Of a stretch of DNA of 64,000 bases, positions 1 to 8,928 are shown one piece after another. The stretch lies in contig NZ_JAINRC010000028.1 in assembly GCF_020400655.1 (NCBI RefSeq), positions 24,409 to 88,408 of the forward strand, given 5' to 3'. A model generated the notes under the pieces. It did not search any database. It saw only the letters and a list, made by a program, of their open reading frames with translations, and was not told the DNA's origin. Within the stretch, counting starts at the first letter, position 1. The number at the start of each line of letters is the position of its first letter. Source of the DNA: Streptomyces spinosus. Its GTDB lineage: Bacteria; Actinomycetota; Actinomycetes; Streptomycetales; Streptomycetaceae. Made by a program: the position numbers and the translations under genes.

Positions 1-129
1 CTTATGAGTGCGTGTGCGCCCTTCCGGTTCCCCCTGGGGGACGGAAATGATGAGCGCACCGCACATGAGCCAGGTGATCCGCGGTCCCCTGTCCCTCGGC
101 CGGGCGGACCGGCGGTGAAGGAGGTCAGG

Positions 130-885
130 GTGTTGCTTCTCATCTCCCCGGACGGTGTCGAGGAGGCTCTCGAATGCGCGAAGGCGGCGGAGCATCTCGA
201 CATCGTCGACGTCAAGAAGCCTGACGAGGGCTCTCTGGGCGCGAACTTCCCCTGGGTCATCAGGGAGATCCGCGACGCGGTCCCGGCGGACAAGCCGGTG
301 TCCGCGACCGTGGGTGACGTCCCCTACAAGCCCGGCACGGTGGCTCAGGCCGCGCTCGGCGCGGTCGTCTCCGGGGCCACGTACATCAAGGTCGGCCTCT
401 ATGGATGCACCACGCCCGACCAGGCCATCGAGGTCATGCGCGCGGTCGTCCGGGCGGTGAAGGACCACCGCCCGGACGCGCTCGTCGTCGCCTCGGGCTA
501 TGCCGACGCCCACCGGATCGGCTGCGTCAATCCGCTCGCCGTGCCCGACGTCGCCGCCCGCTCCGGCGCCGACGCGGCCATGCTCGACACCGCCGTCAAG
601 GACGGGACCCGGCTGTTCGACCACGTTCCGCCGGACGTCTGCGCCGAGTTCGTCCGGCTGACCCACGCATCCGGCCGACTGGCGGCTCTCGCGGGCAGTG
701 TCACCCAGGCCGACCTCGGCCCGCTGACCCGCATCGGTACGGACATCGTGGGCGTACGGGGAGCGGTCTGTGAGGGCGGTGACCGCAACGCCGGAAGGAT
801 CCAGCCACACCTGGTCGCCGCCTTCCGGGCGGAGATGGACCGGCAGGCCCGGGAGCACGCCGCCGGCGTCCCGGCCGTGAACTGA
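130..885 (+). CDS. mfnB: (5-formylfuran-3-yl)methyl phosphate synthase, MfnB family
   Basis: MfnB enzymes make (5-formylfuran-3-yl)methyl phosphate from two glyceraldehyde-3-phosphate molecules, the first step to furan cofactors in methanogens. The protein starts VLLLISPDG and runs through DVKKPDEGSLGANFPW, TYIKVGLYG and ADAAMLDTAVKDG, the conserved Lys/Asp-rich strands of this aldolase-like TIM barrel; about 251 aa, close to the family's usual length. I chose GTG at 130 because GAAGGAGG lies 5 nt upstream; the reading frame stays open back to position 4 but without family-like sequence. The next three genes follow within 10 nt or overlap, so this is probably the first gene of a four-gene operon. 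Since nothing else here points to methanofuran-type cofactors, a secondary furan metabolite is my inference. Confidence 0.87.
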   Translation: MLLLISPDGVEEALECAKAAEHLDIVDVKKPDEGSLGANFPWVIREIRDAVPADKPVSATVGDVPYKPGTVAQAALGAVVSGATYIKVGLYGCTTPDQAIEVMRAVVRAVKDHRPDALVVASGYADAHRIGCVNPLAVPDVAARSGADAAMLDTAVKDGTRLFDHVPPDVCAEFVRLTHASGRLAALAGSVTQADLGPLTRIGTDIVGVRGAVCEGGDRNAGRIQPHLVAAFRAEMDRQAREHAAGVPAVN

Positions 886-893
886 CCACCGGG

Positions 894-2297
894 ATGCCGA
901 CACCGGAAGCCGGCCGCACCCCCGGACACCGTGCCTCGCGCCTCGCCGTCGTGGACCCGGCCACCGGGGATGCCTTCGACGAGGCCCCCGACCAGCAGCC
1001 GGACGAGCTGGACGCCGTGGTCGACCGGGCCCGGCGTGCCTGGACCGGATGGCGCGCCGATCCGGCCGCCCGCGCCACCGGGCTGCGCGCCGCCGCCGAC
1101 GCCGTGGAGGCGGCCGGGGACGACCTCGCTCCGCTGCTCACCCGGGAACAGGGCAAGCCCCTGGCCGAGTCGTACGCCGAGGTCGCCCGCACGGCGGCCC
1201 GGCTGCGCTACTTCGCCGGCCTGGCCCCCCGCACCCGCCCGGTCGACGACGGCCGGCCCGTGCGCGGCGAGATCCGCTGGCGTCCCCTTGGACCCGTCGG
1301 CGCGATCGTGCCGTGGAACTTCCCCCTCCAGATCGCGGCGGCGAAGTTCGCGCCCGCACTCGCGGCCGGCAACACCGTGGTCCTCAAACCGTCCCCGTAC
1401 ACCCCTCTCGCCACCCGGCTGCTCGGTTCCGTCCTCGCCACGGCCCTGCCCCAGGACGTCCTGACCGTCGTCACCGGTCGTGAACCCCTCGGTGCCCGCC
1501 TCGCCTCCCATCCGGGAATCCGCCATGTCACCTTCACCGGCTCGGTGCCGACCGGGCGGGCCGTCGCCGGAGCGGCGGCGTCCTCGCTCGCCCGGGTCAC
1601 CCTGGAACTGGGCGGCAACGACGCGGCCGTCCTCCTGGACGACGTCGACGTGGACCGGATCGCGGACCGGCTGTTCTGGGCCGCCTTCCGTAACTGCGGG
1701 CAGGTCTGCATGGCCGTCAAACGCGTCTACGCCCCGGCCCGGCTCCACGCCGAGGTCGTCGAGGCCCTCGCCCACCGGGCGAAGACCGTCGTCGTCGGAC
1801 CCGGACTCGACCCGGACACCCGGCTCGGGCCGGTCAACAACGCTCCCCAGCTGGCCCGGGTCGAGCGGGTCACCCGGCAGGCCCTGGCGGCAGGCGCCCG
1901 GGCGGCGGCCGGCGGTCACCGGCTTGACGGACCCGGCCACTTCTTCGCGCCCACCATCCTCACCGACGTGCCTGCCGACGACCCGGTGGTGACCGGGGAA
2001 CAGTTCGGACCGGTCCTGCCGGTGCTGCCGTACCGGGACCTCGACGAAGCCGTCGAAGCGGCCAACGGCACCGACTTCGGGCTGGGCGGCTCCGTGTGGG
2101 GCACCGACCTCGACCGGGCGGAGGCCGTGGCCGACCGGCTCGACTGTGGCACGGCCTGGATCAATCACCATGCCGAACTGTCCCTCGCCCAGCCCTTCGC
2201 CGGCGTCAAGAACAGCGGTGTCGGCGTCGCAGGTGGGCCGTGGGGCCTCTACGGCAACCTCCGGCCGTTCGTGGTCCACCGTCCGCAGGAGGCGTGA
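894..2297 (+). CDS. NAD(P)-dependent aldehyde dehydrogenase
   Basis: A member of the aldehyde dehydrogenase superfamily, oxidising an aldehyde to a carboxylate with NAD(P)+. The N-terminal cofactor domain contains GPVGAIVPWNFPLQ; the general-base Glu lies in VTLELGGN and the catalytic Cys in FRNCGQVCM; the C-terminal part ends with the usual FAGVKNSGVG motif. At 467 aa it has the usual length. It starts 8 nt after the furan synthase and its TGA overlaps the start region of the alcohol dehydrogenase, so the three are probably co-transcribed. In this context a formyl- or hydroxymethyl-furan aldehyde is the likely substrate, but the sequence alone does not set substrate specificity. Confidence 0.9.
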   Translation: MPTPEAGRTPGHRASRLAVVDPATGDAFDEAPDQQPDELDAVVDRARRAWTGWRADPAARATGLRAAADAVEAAGDDLAPLLTREQGKPLAESYAEVARTAARLRYFAGLAPRTRPVDDGRPVRGEIRWRPLGPVGAIVPWNFPLQIAAAKFAPALAAGNTVVLKPSPYTPLATRLLGSVLATALPQDVLTVVTGREPLGARLASHPGIRHVTFTGSVPTGRAVAGAAASSLARVTLELGGNDAAVLLDDVDVDRIADRLFWAAFRNCGQVCMAVKRVYAPARLHAEVVEALAHRAKTVVVGPGLDPDTRLGPVNNAPQLARVERVTRQALAAGARAAAGGHRLDGPGHFFAPTILTDVPADDPVVTGEQFGPVLPVLPYRDLDEAVEAANGTDFGLGGSVWGTDLDRAEAVADRLDCGTAWINHHAELSLAQPFAGVKNSGVGVAGGPWGLYGNLRPFVVHRPQEA

Positions 2298-2299
2298 CG

Positions 2300-3406
2300 A
2301 TGAGGTTGCGGGCAGCTGTACTGCGCTCCTACGAGGGCCCGTTCACGGTGGAGGAGGTGACCCTGCGCACAGAGCCCGGCGCCGGCGAAATCCTGGTCGA
2401 GATCGCGGGCTGCGGAATGTGCCGGACCGATCTCGCGGTCCGGCGATCGGCCGGCCGCAGCCCGTTGCCGGCGGTGCTCGGCCACGAGGGGGCCGGGGTC
2501 GTGGTGGCGACGGGCGACGGCTCGGACGGCGCGATCGGCGTCGGTGACCACGTCGTGCTGAGCTTCGACTCCTGCGGGCGCTGCCGGACCTGTCTCGGCG
2601 CGGCCCCCGCCTACTGCGACTCCTTCGCCTCCCTCAACCTCTTCGGAGGACGCAAGGAGGACGCGCCGCGGCTCACCGACGCGACCGGGGAAGCGCTGGC
2701 CCCCCGCTGGTTCGGCCAGTCCTCGTTCGCCGAGTACGCGCTCGTCCCGGCCCGCAACGCCGTCCGGGTCGACCCCGCCCTGCCCCTCGAACTGCTCGGG
2801 CCACTCGGCTGCGGGTTCCTCACCGGCGCCGGGGCCGTGCTGAACACCTTCGGCATCGTCCCCGGCGACACCCTCGCCGTCTTCGGCGCGGGAGCCGTGG
2901 GCCTGGCCGCCGTGCTGGCGGCCACCGCCGCCGGCGCCCTGACCGTGGCCGTCGACCGGCACCCCCAACGGCTGACCCTGGCCGAACGGTTCGGTGCGGT
3001 CCCGCTGCCCGCGGCAACGGCCGGACTGCCCGAGCAGATCCGGCACCTGACCGACGGCGGCGTGCAGTACGCACTGGACACCACGGCCTCGCCGCCGCTC
3101 ATCAACGACGCGCTCCGGGCACTGCGCCCCACCGGCACCCTCGGCCTGGTGGCACGGCTCCACACCGCGCTGCCGCTCGAACCGGGCACCTTGGACCGAG
3201 GCCGCAGCATCCGCCACATCTGCGAAGGGGACGCCCTGCCCGGACTGCTGATACCCCGATTGACCGGGCTGTGGCAGGCCGGACGCTTCCCCTTCGACCA
3301 GCTGATCCGCACCTATCCACTAGCCGACATCAACGAGGCCGAACGCGACTGCGAAGCGGGCCGCGTGGTCAAACCCGTCCTGCTCCTGGAGCGAAGCAGC
3401 CGATGA
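2300..3406 (+). CDS. Zinc-dependent alcohol dehydrogenase, aryl-alcohol type (MDR superfamily)
   Basis: Medium-chain dehydrogenase/reductase that interconverts an alcohol and an aldehyde with NAD(H). Catalytic zinc ligands are visible in GCGMCRTDL, GHEGAG and PLGCGFLTG; the structural-zinc lobe is the four-Cys stretch SCGRCRTC...YC; the Rossmann motif is GAGAVGLAAV. The FGQSSFAEYALV segment is typical of benzyl/aryl-alcohol dehydrogenases. Start: ATG 2300 sits 7 nt after AGGAGG (2287-2292); a GTG at 2294 overlaps the stop of the preceding gene and is an alternative. It overlaps the methyltransferase start by 4 nt (ATGA), implying translational coupling. A role on a hydroxymethyl-furan is inferred from the operon. 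Confidence 0.9.
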   Translation: MRLRAAVLRSYEGPFTVEEVTLRTEPGAGEILVEIAGCGMCRTDLAVRRSAGRSPLPAVLGHEGAGVVVATGDGSDGAIGVGDHVVLSFDSCGRCRTCLGAAPAYCDSFASLNLFGGRKEDAPRLTDATGEALAPRWFGQSSFAEYALVPARNAVRVDPALPLELLGPLGCGFLTGAGAVLNTFGIVPGDTLAVFGAGAVGLAAVLAATAAGALTVAVDRHPQRLTLAERFGAVPLPAATAGLPEQIRHLTDGGVQYALDTTASPPLINDALRALRPTGTLGLVARLHTALPLEPGTLDRGRSIRHICEGDALPGLLIPRLTGLWQAGRFPFDQLIRTYPLADINEAERDCEAGRVVKPVLLLERSSR

Positions 3407-4392
3407 GCGAGGCATACAGCACCGCAGACCCAGCGCATCCGACCGGCGGACCCCCCGCGGTCCCCACTCCCGCCAACGGAGGACACATGGCCGGCACGGC
3501 CCCGCAGCACACGGACGTGGAAGGTGTGGACGCAGGGGTCGGTCTGACCGCCCTCCTGGTCGCCGCGGCCCGGGCGATCGAGACCCACCGCCACGACAGC
3601 CTGGCCCAGGACGCCTACGCGGAGCACTTCGTGCGCGCCGCCCCGGCGTGCGCGGACTGGCCGGTGCGCATCGAGCAGGTCCCGGACGGGGACGGCAACC
3701 CGCTATGGGGGCGGTTCGCACGCTACTTCGGCCTGAGGACCCGGGTCCTCGACGACTTCCTCCTCCGGTCGGTCCGTACAAGCGCTCGCCAAGTCGTCCT
3801 GCTGGGAGCCGGGTTGGACACCCGCGCCTTCCGACTCGACTGGCCCTCCGGCTGCGTCGTCTTCGAGATCGACCGGGCGGGCGTGCTGGCGTTCAAACAC
3901 CGGGTGCTCACGGACCTGACAGCCACCCCGACGGTGGAGCGCGTCCCCGTACCGATCGACCTGCGCGGCGACTGGGTCACCGCGCTGACCACCGCCGGCT
4001 TCGACCCGGCCGCACCGAGCGCCTGGCTGGCCGAGGGACTCCTCTTCTACCTGCCGAGCCCCGCCGAGACGTACCTCATCGACACGGTGGACCGGCTGAC
4101 CACCCGGGGCAGCACACTGGCCTTCGAGGCCAAGCTGGAGAAGGACCTGCTGGCGTACCGCGACAGCCCGATCTACACCGCGACGCGGGAGCAGACCGGC
4201 ATCGACCTGCTCCAGCTCTTCGACAAGGGACCCCGGCCCGACTCCGCGGGCGACCTGACGGCCAAGGGCTGGTCCACCTCGATGCACACGCCCTTCGACT
4301 TCAGCCGCCGGCACCGACGTGGCCCCCTGCCCGAGCCCAACGACGCACTGGAGGGGAACCGGTGGGTGTTCGCCCACAAACCCACGCCCTGA
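3403..4392 (+). CDS. Class I SAM-dependent methyltransferase, PPM/leucine-carboxyl-methyltransferase-like
   Basis: SAM-dependent methyltransferase of the TIGR00027/PPM type. The SAM site is visible in VVLLGAGLDTRAFRLDWP and the following acidic FEIDRAGVLAFKH; LAEGLLFYLP matches the conserved post-motif. Many relatives methylate carboxylates or phenols. The ATG at 3403 overlaps the stop of the alcohol dehydrogenase (ATGA). An alternative ATG at 3487, preceded by GGAGGA, would remove 28 low-complexity residues (Ala/Pro/Thr-rich) and may be the true start. As the last gene of the furan operon it would be well placed to esterify a furan carboxylate made by the aldehyde dehydrogenase; that is inference. 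A G+C-rich hairpin follows. Confidence 0.82.
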   Translation: MSEAYSTADPAHPTGGPPAVPTPANGGHMAGTAPQHTDVEGVDAGVGLTALLVAAARAIETHRHDSLAQDAYAEHFVRAAPACADWPVRIEQVPDGDGNPLWGRFARYFGLRTRVLDDFLLRSVRTSARQVVLLGAGLDTRAFRLDWPSGCVVFEIDRAGVLAFKHRVLTDLTATPTVERVPVPIDLRGDWVTALTTAGFDPAAPSAWLAEGLLFYLPSPAETYLIDTVDRLTTRGSTLAFEAKLEKDLLAYRDSPIYTATREQTGIDLLQLFDKGPRPDSAGDLTAKGWSTSMHTPFDFSRRHRRGPLPEPNDALEGNRWVFAHKPTP

Positions 4393-4462
4393 CCCGCGCA
4401 CCGCTCACGCCGACGTCCGCCCGGACGCTCAGGGCCCCTCGATCGACACGGAAGACCCTGGG

Positions 4463-4488
4463 GCGGGGCCCGGGGTCGCAGGCCCCGC
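4463..4488. terminator. Hairpin between the furan operon and the EF-hand gene
   Basis: Inverted repeat GCGGGGCC (4463-4470) and GGCCCCGC (4481-4488), 8-bp stem with a 10-nt loop, lying between the converging methyltransferase and EF-hand genes. There is no T-run, as is common in Streptomyces. Confidence 0.5.
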
Positions 4489-4574
4489 TCGCCGGGACGC
4501 GTCCCGAGGGATGCGGCAGCCCGGTCACGTCCAGCGGTGCCGTCCACGGCCGGGAGAGCCGCTGACGGACCGAG

Positions 4575-5108
4575 TCAGGCGGCCCGGGCAGCCACCAGCC
4601 GGTCGCCTGGGATACCGGCCATGTCCGGCGCGTAGTAGTCCTTGATGCCGGCCTCCCACGTGGCCACGGTGATGCGGTCCTCGGCGTCCGGACCGAAGGC
4701 GTCGAAGAGTGCGTGGATGTTCGCCTCCTCGAAGCCGATCGCCGTCATCAGCGATACGAAGAGGGGGCGCTCGATCAGACCGTCCCCGTCGGGGTCGCCG
4801 AGTGCGGAGAGGGCCTCGGCGAACTCGGCGATCGTGGGACCGAAACGCTCGGGGTCGAGCACGAACGGACGGAACTCGTCCATGGTGATCACACCGTCGC
4901 CGTCGGCGTCCAGTTCAGTGGCCAGCGTCGTCCAGTAGCGGCGGAACGCGGCCCGGATGGCGGCCTTGGCGCCGTCGTCCGAAGCGACCGCCGCTTCCAG
5001 CACACGGCTCGCCATCAGATCGAAGTCGTCGGAGTCGACGACTCCGTTGGCGTTGGTGTCGAAGAGGGAGAAGACCAGCTCGACCCGCTTGGCGGCCTCG
5101 TCTCGCAT
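4575..5108 (-). CDS. EF-hand calcium-binding protein
   Basis: 177-aa acidic protein of the sarcoplasmic/calerythrin-like EF-hand type found in actinomycetes; it would bind Ca2+ in the cytoplasm as buffer or sensor. Three good 12-residue loops are visible: DTNANGVVDSDD near residue 18, DADGDGVITMDE near 68, and DPDGDGLIERPL near 103. A fourth, around DAEDRITVATW, has lost key acidic positions. No signal peptide or membrane segment. It converges on the furan operon and has no co-directional neighbour, so context gives no partner. Confidence 0.88.
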   Translation of the reverse strand: MRDEAAKRVELVFSLFDTNANGVVDSDDFDLMASRVLEAAVASDDGAKAAIRAAFRRYWTTLATELDADGDGVITMDEFRPFVLDPERFGPTIAEFAEALSALGDPDGDGLIERPLFVSLMTAIGFEEANIHALFDAFGPDAEDRITVATWEAGIKDYYAPDMAGIPGDRLVAARAA

Positions 5109-5853
5109 TTCCCATCACCTGTCTTCCGCGACCCGAAGATTCCGGGCCTGGGCCAATGAGGGCCTCTACTCGACCGCGTCGGGACACACCGGACCCCGAT
5201 GTCAGCGACCTCGGCTGCCCTCGGCCCAGCGCGCGTAACGGCCATGACCATGGAACCGTCCTGGCGAGCCGCGGGCTTGCGATCTTCGCTTCTGGTGACA
5301 GAAAGAATGCAGAGCGAGCATATGTGACGTTTCGGATGCCCTGCCTGTGCAAACCAGACCGCTTCGACCTGTCCCGACGCTCACCTGGCCGACGGACAGA
5401 CCACATCTGGGCGGGATCGTCGTAGCGGGAGAAGACCCCGACCTGGACGCCCGCGCCGGTGGCGGGGTCGAAGTCCCGCAGCAGGGCGCCGCCGCTAGGA
5501 CGCCGCCCCGACTCCGCGCCCGAGCGTCGCGAACGGCGGCAACCAGCCCACGTCGGCCCGCGCGTCGCGCCGTGAGCGACACCTTCTGGATCCGCATCGA
5601 CGCCTACCGCAGCGGAAAGGTCACCCTCCGCGGGGACAACAGCCGACGACGCCACGCCCCCGCCCAGGAACGTGAGGCCTACGCCAACCATCTCGGTGAC
5701 ACGGGCGGCCGGCCCTTCTCGCGTGCCCGTCCGCGTTGATCCAACGCCGCGGATCGGGGTAGATGCTGAGGACGTGCGCGGTGACCTGCGTCGTCGGACG
5801 GATGCGTGGGTGCGGTGACGTTGTCGTGGCAGCAACCGGAAGGGGCGGACCGT
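5109..5853. other. Intergenic region, no intact gene; possible coding remnant
   Basis: About 745 bases with no convincing complete gene. Read on the minus strand around 5400-5490, the peptide RDFDPATGAGVQVGVFSRYD looks protein-like, but the frame is not supported on either side and has no start with a ribosome-binding site. I treat it as an eroded remnant. The last 150 bases must hold the promoter of the membrane-protein gene; I cannot place it. Confidence 0.3.
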
Positions 5854-6570
5854 ATGGCGCGTACGCGTGCGGATGCAAGGACCCGGCATCCTCGGCATGA
5901 GCGCAGGGGCGAGGCACGGTTGCCGGCAGTGGTGGCGACGCTTGCCGCGATCGCCCTGTACCTGTTCCTGCCGCAGCGGTTGCTGATCGCTCCGCGTTAT
6001 GTGCTCCCCGCCCTGGAATGTCTGCTGCTCATTCCGCTCATCGCGATCAACCCCAAACGTCTGACCCGGCAGACGAAGGCCTTCCGGGTGCTCTCGCTGA
6101 CGCTCGTGGCCGTCATCGCCGTCAGCAATCTCGTGGCGCTGACCATCCTGATCCACGAGCTGGTGTACGCCGGAGTGAAGGACGGCCGTGCACTGTTGGT
6201 GGCTGCGCTCCAGGTCTGGCTCACCAACATCATCGTCTTCGGGCTGGCCTACTGGGAGCTGGACCGGGGCGGCCCGGTCAGCCGCACCCAGGTGCCCCGC
6301 TCCGCCCTGCCCCTGGCGGACTTCCGTTTCTCACAGGACGAGAACGACGACGCCGTCCAAGAAGTCGCCGACGGCGCCAGCGGCGCCTCGGACTGGGTTC
6401 CCACCCTGGCGGACTACCTGTACGTGTCGCTCACCAACTCCACGGCCTTCAGCCCGACCGACACCATGCCGCTGTCGACCCGCGCCAAGGCCATGATGAG
6501 CGTGCAGAGCGTCTCCGCCCTCGTGACGTCGCTGCTGGTGATCGCACGAGCCGTGAGCATCCTGCACTGA
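5854..6570 (+). CDS. DUF1345-like integral membrane protein
   Basis: 238-aa polytopic membrane protein. Hydrophobic spans are visible around VVATLAAIALYLFL, YVLPALECLLLIPLIAI, VLSLTLVAVIAVSNLVALTI, LTNIIVFGLAYWEL and the C-terminal VSALVTSLLVIARAVSIL. The stretch DYLYVSLTNSTAF before the last helix resembles the pore-loop arrangement of two-helix ion channels, as in DUF1345 proteins, but lacks a TVGYG filter. Start ATG 5854 has GGAAGGGG 8 nt upstream; an open frame continues to 5806 with GTG codons. Function unknown; no obvious operon partner. Confidence 0.75.
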   Translation: MARTRADARTRHPRHERRGEARLPAVVATLAAIALYLFLPQRLLIAPRYVLPALECLLLIPLIAINPKRLTRQTKAFRVLSLTLVAVIAVSNLVALTILIHELVYAGVKDGRALLVAALQVWLTNIIVFGLAYWELDRGGPVSRTQVPRSALPLADFRFSQDENDDAVQEVADGASGASDWVPTLADYLYVSLTNSTAFSPTDTMPLSTRAKAMMSVQSVSALVTSLLVIARAVSILH

Positions 6571-6882
6571 CCGGCGTTCACGGCGAGGGGTGCGGGTCCT
6601 GCGGGGCGTGGAAGCCGGGGGAGCGGCGGGCGACTTCGTGCGGGACGTCCTCGCTGACACCGTCGAGCCCGTAGGAGTCGAGCTTGCCGATCGCATCACC
6701 GGCCGGACGCATGGGGCGACGACCTCGGCCTCATGCGACCGCAAGAGGCGGGCGGCACCGCCTGAGCTCTGCCCTCGTCCCACGGCTTCGGACCACCACC
6801 CCGGGCGCGCGGCCGGGAAAGCCTGTACCTGGCGCTGGCACCCGGCACCCGGCACCCGGCACGCCGCGCCGCCGACCGCCCG
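6571..6882. other. Intergenic region with short repeats and a possible remnant
   Basis: No intact gene. On the minus strand (about 6575-6712) a coding-like peptide containing DSYGLDGVSEDVPHEVARR suggests the tail of a lost gene. At 6836-6862 a 7-bp motif (GGCACCC) is repeated in tandem. Neither has a supported function. Confidence 0.3.
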
Positions 6883-7833
6883 TCAGCGGGGGAGGAGCAC
6901 GGCCGCGCCGGTGACCCGTACCCGGGCGTCCTCGGGCGTCACACCGATGACGAGGTCGCTCGGGCGGCCCATGTCCTCGCCCTGCCGCACCGCGATGTCC
7001 GCGGGCTCGGTGACCAGCCCGAGGGCGCGGAGGTAGCCGCCGAACGCGGCCGCCGCCGCGCCCGTCGCCGGGTCCTCCACGACACCGCCGACGGGGAACG
7101 GGTTGCGGGCGTGGAAACGGCGCGGCGACTCGCACCACACCAGGTCGACGGTGGTCCAGCCGTAGCGGCGCATGACGTCGGCGAGCGCGTCGAAGTCGTA
7201 GTCGAGCGCGGCGAGCCGCTCGCGGGAGGCCGCAGCCAGCACCAGGTGGTCGTTGCCGCCGAAGGCGACGTGCGGCGGCAGCGCGGGGTCGAGGTCCGAC
7301 GCGCTCCAGCCGAGGGCCGTGAGGGCGGCCTCCAGCTCGCCGGCGAGCGCCTGGCGGGACCGGGTCGGCACGCTGGTGAGCGTCGCCTGCACCGCCCCCG
7401 TGCCGTCGGTGGCGGTCGTCACCGCGATGGTGCCCGCCGGAGTGTCCAGGGCGAGGTCGCCGGGGCCCAGCCGGTCGGCGAGGGCGACGGCCAGGGCCAC
7501 CGTCGCGTGCCCGCAGAAGGCCACCTCGGCCAGCGGGCTGAAGTAGCGCACCGTGAAGCGCCGGGCGTCCTGATCGGCGGCGGTGACGAAGGCGGTCTCC
7601 GAGTAGCCCACCTCGGCGGCGACGGCGAGCATGGCCGCCGCGTCCATCCCGGAGGCGTCGAGCACGACCCCGGCGGGGTTGCCGCCGTCCGGTGTGCGGG
7701 TGAACGCGGAGTAGCGCAGGATCTCGGGGGCCGCGCCGGAGCCGCCGCGGGCCGGGGTGGTGGTCGCGGTGTCACCGGCGGAGGCGGCCGTGTGGTTGGC
7801 GGCGACGGCGGCGGTCGTGTCGTTGGTCGTCAT
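6883..7833 (-). CDS. PhzF family isomerase/epimerase
   Basis: PhzF-fold protein (316 aa) of the diaminopimelate-epimerase-like superfamily; named after the isomerase of phenazine synthesis, but most homologues have unknown substrates. The family features are clear: GGNPAGVVLD, the catalytic Glu in GYSETAFV, RYFSPLAEVAFCGHATVAL, and the C-terminal VEDPATGAAAAAFGGYL. The first 35 residues are Ala/Thr-rich and non-conserved. Start ATG at 7833. It is divergent from a LysR-type gene with 84 bp between the starts, the usual arrangement for a LysR regulator and its target. No phenazine genes are nearby, so phenazine synthesis is unlikely. Confidence 0.88.
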   Translation of the reverse strand: MTTNDTTAAVAANHTAASAGDTATTTPARGGSGAAPEILRYSAFTRTPDGGNPAGVVLDASGMDAAAMLAVAAEVGYSETAFVTAADQDARRFTVRYFSPLAEVAFCGHATVALAVALADRLGPGDLALDTPAGTIAVTTATDGTGAVQATLTSVPTRSRQALAGELEAALTALGWSASDLDPALPPHVAFGGNDHLVLAAASRERLAALDYDFDALADVMRRYGWTTVDLVWCESPRRFHARNPFPVGGVVEDPATGAAAAAFGGYLRALGLVTEPADIAVRQGEDMGRPSDLVIGVTPEDARVRVTGAAVLLPR

Positions 7834-7857
7834 GGTGAAACCCTGGCACCCCGGACG

Positions 7858-7911
7858 CCATCGCGTCCAACGATGGATCGTGATGCACACCATCGACTTT
7901 CCGCATATGCT
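7858..7911. promoter_or_regulatory. LysR-type operator candidates and leaderless promoter element
   Basis: Between the divergent phzF-like and lysR-like starts there are three alternating half-sites: CCATCG (7858-7863), CGATGG (7871-7876) and CCATCG (7890-7895). The first two form an inverted repeat with a 7-bp centre. A TATGCT box (7906-7911) stands 6 nt before the GTG of the lysR-like gene, the layout of a leaderless Streptomyces transcript. Confidence 0.5.
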
Positions 7912-7917
7912 GCGCGG

Positions 7918-8919
7918 GTGGACACGCGACTGCTGACGACCTTCACCACGCTCGCCCGCACCGGCAGCTTCACCGCCGCCGCGGCCGCACTCCACCTCGC
8001 GCAGTCCACCGTCACCGTGCACATCCGCACCCTCGAACGCGACCTCGGCGTCCCACTGTTCGACCGGCTGCCCACCGGCGCCCCGCTCACCGAGGCCGGC
8101 CGACGGCTCCTCGCGGAGGCCGAGGAGGTGCTCGACGCCGTGGCCCGACTGCGCTCCGCGGCCGGCGAGGACGGGCCCGTCGCCGGCCGGGTGGTGGTCG
8201 GCACGCCGGAATCGCTGTGCGCCACCCGGCTGCCGGCCGTGATCGCCGCCCTGCGCACCGAACACCCCGACGTGGACGTCGACCTGCACGCGGCCGGCAC
8301 CGAGGAGTGCGTACAAGGACTGCGCTCCGGCGACCTCGACCTGGCGCTGCTGATGAACGAGGACGCCGAGTCCCCCGAGATCGCCACCGAACCGGTCGCC
8401 CGCGAGGCCCTCACCCTCGTCGCCGCCCCCGGCCACCCGCTGGCCGGCCGTGACCGCCCGGCGGCCTGGGGCGATCTGGCGGCCGAGCACTTCTTCCTCC
8501 TCGAGGAGGGCTGCGCCTACAGCGACGCCTTCGAACAGCGGCTGCGTGCCGCGCCCGGCGCGAACCCGCGCCTCACCCGGTTCGGCAGCGTGGACGCGGC
8601 CCGCTCCTGCGCCGCGGCGGGCCTGGGCCTGACCCTGCTGCCGGCGACGACCGTCGCCGAGCACCTGCGCGACGGACGGCTGCGCGCGATCGCCCTCGAC
8701 GGCCCGCCCCTGCCCGACGTACCCGTACGACTGGCCCGGCACCGCCGGCGCTGGGCGGCGCCCGCCGCGCGCGAGGTCGCCCGCGCCCTCGTCCGGCACC
8801 TCGCGCGGGCCGGGAACGGGGACGGCGGGCCGGGAACGGGCACGGCGGGCACCAAGCGGCCGACGAGCCCCCGGTCCGACGGGCCGGCCGACGGCGGAAC
8901 CCCGGGCGATCGCCGGTAG
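7918..8919 (+). CDS. LysR family transcriptional regulator
   Basis: 333-aa LysR-type regulator. The N-terminal helix-turn-helix is the stretch TRLLTTFTTLARTGSFTAAA through QSTVTVHIRTLERDLG, and the substrate-binding domain follows (GRVVVGTPESL, GDLDLALLM, AAGLGLTLLP). The last 35 residues are a Gly/Thr/Pro-rich tail. The GTG start is supported by the onset of homology and by a TATGCT box 6 nt upstream, which suggests a leaderless mRNA. It probably regulates the divergent PhzF-like gene and itself through the half-sites between them; the co-inducer is unknown. Confidence 0.88.
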   Translation: MDTRLLTTFTTLARTGSFTAAAAALHLAQSTVTVHIRTLERDLGVPLFDRLPTGAPLTEAGRRLLAEAEEVLDAVARLRSAAGEDGPVAGRVVVGTPESLCATRLPAVIAALRTEHPDVDVDLHAAGTEECVQGLRSGDLDLALLMNEDAESPEIATEPVAREALTLVAAPGHPLAGRDRPAAWGDLAAEHFFLLEEGCAYSDAFEQRLRAAPGANPRLTRFGSVDAARSCAAAGLGLTLLPATTVAEHLRDGRLRAIALDGPPLPDVPVRLARHRRRWAAPAAREVARALVRHLARAGNGDGGPGTGTAGTKRPTSPRSDGPADGGTPGDRR

Positions 8920-8928
8920 GCTGCGGCG

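Noticed and set aside
498..2279. 593-codon open frame antisense to the furan operon
   Set aside because: A shadow frame caused by high G+C at third positions; low-complexity Gly/Arg/Glu composition and opposite to two clearly real genes.
5806..5853. N-terminal extension of the DUF1345-like protein
   Set aside because: The added residues are hydrophilic and non-conserved and lack a ribosome-binding site, whereas ATG 5854 has one.
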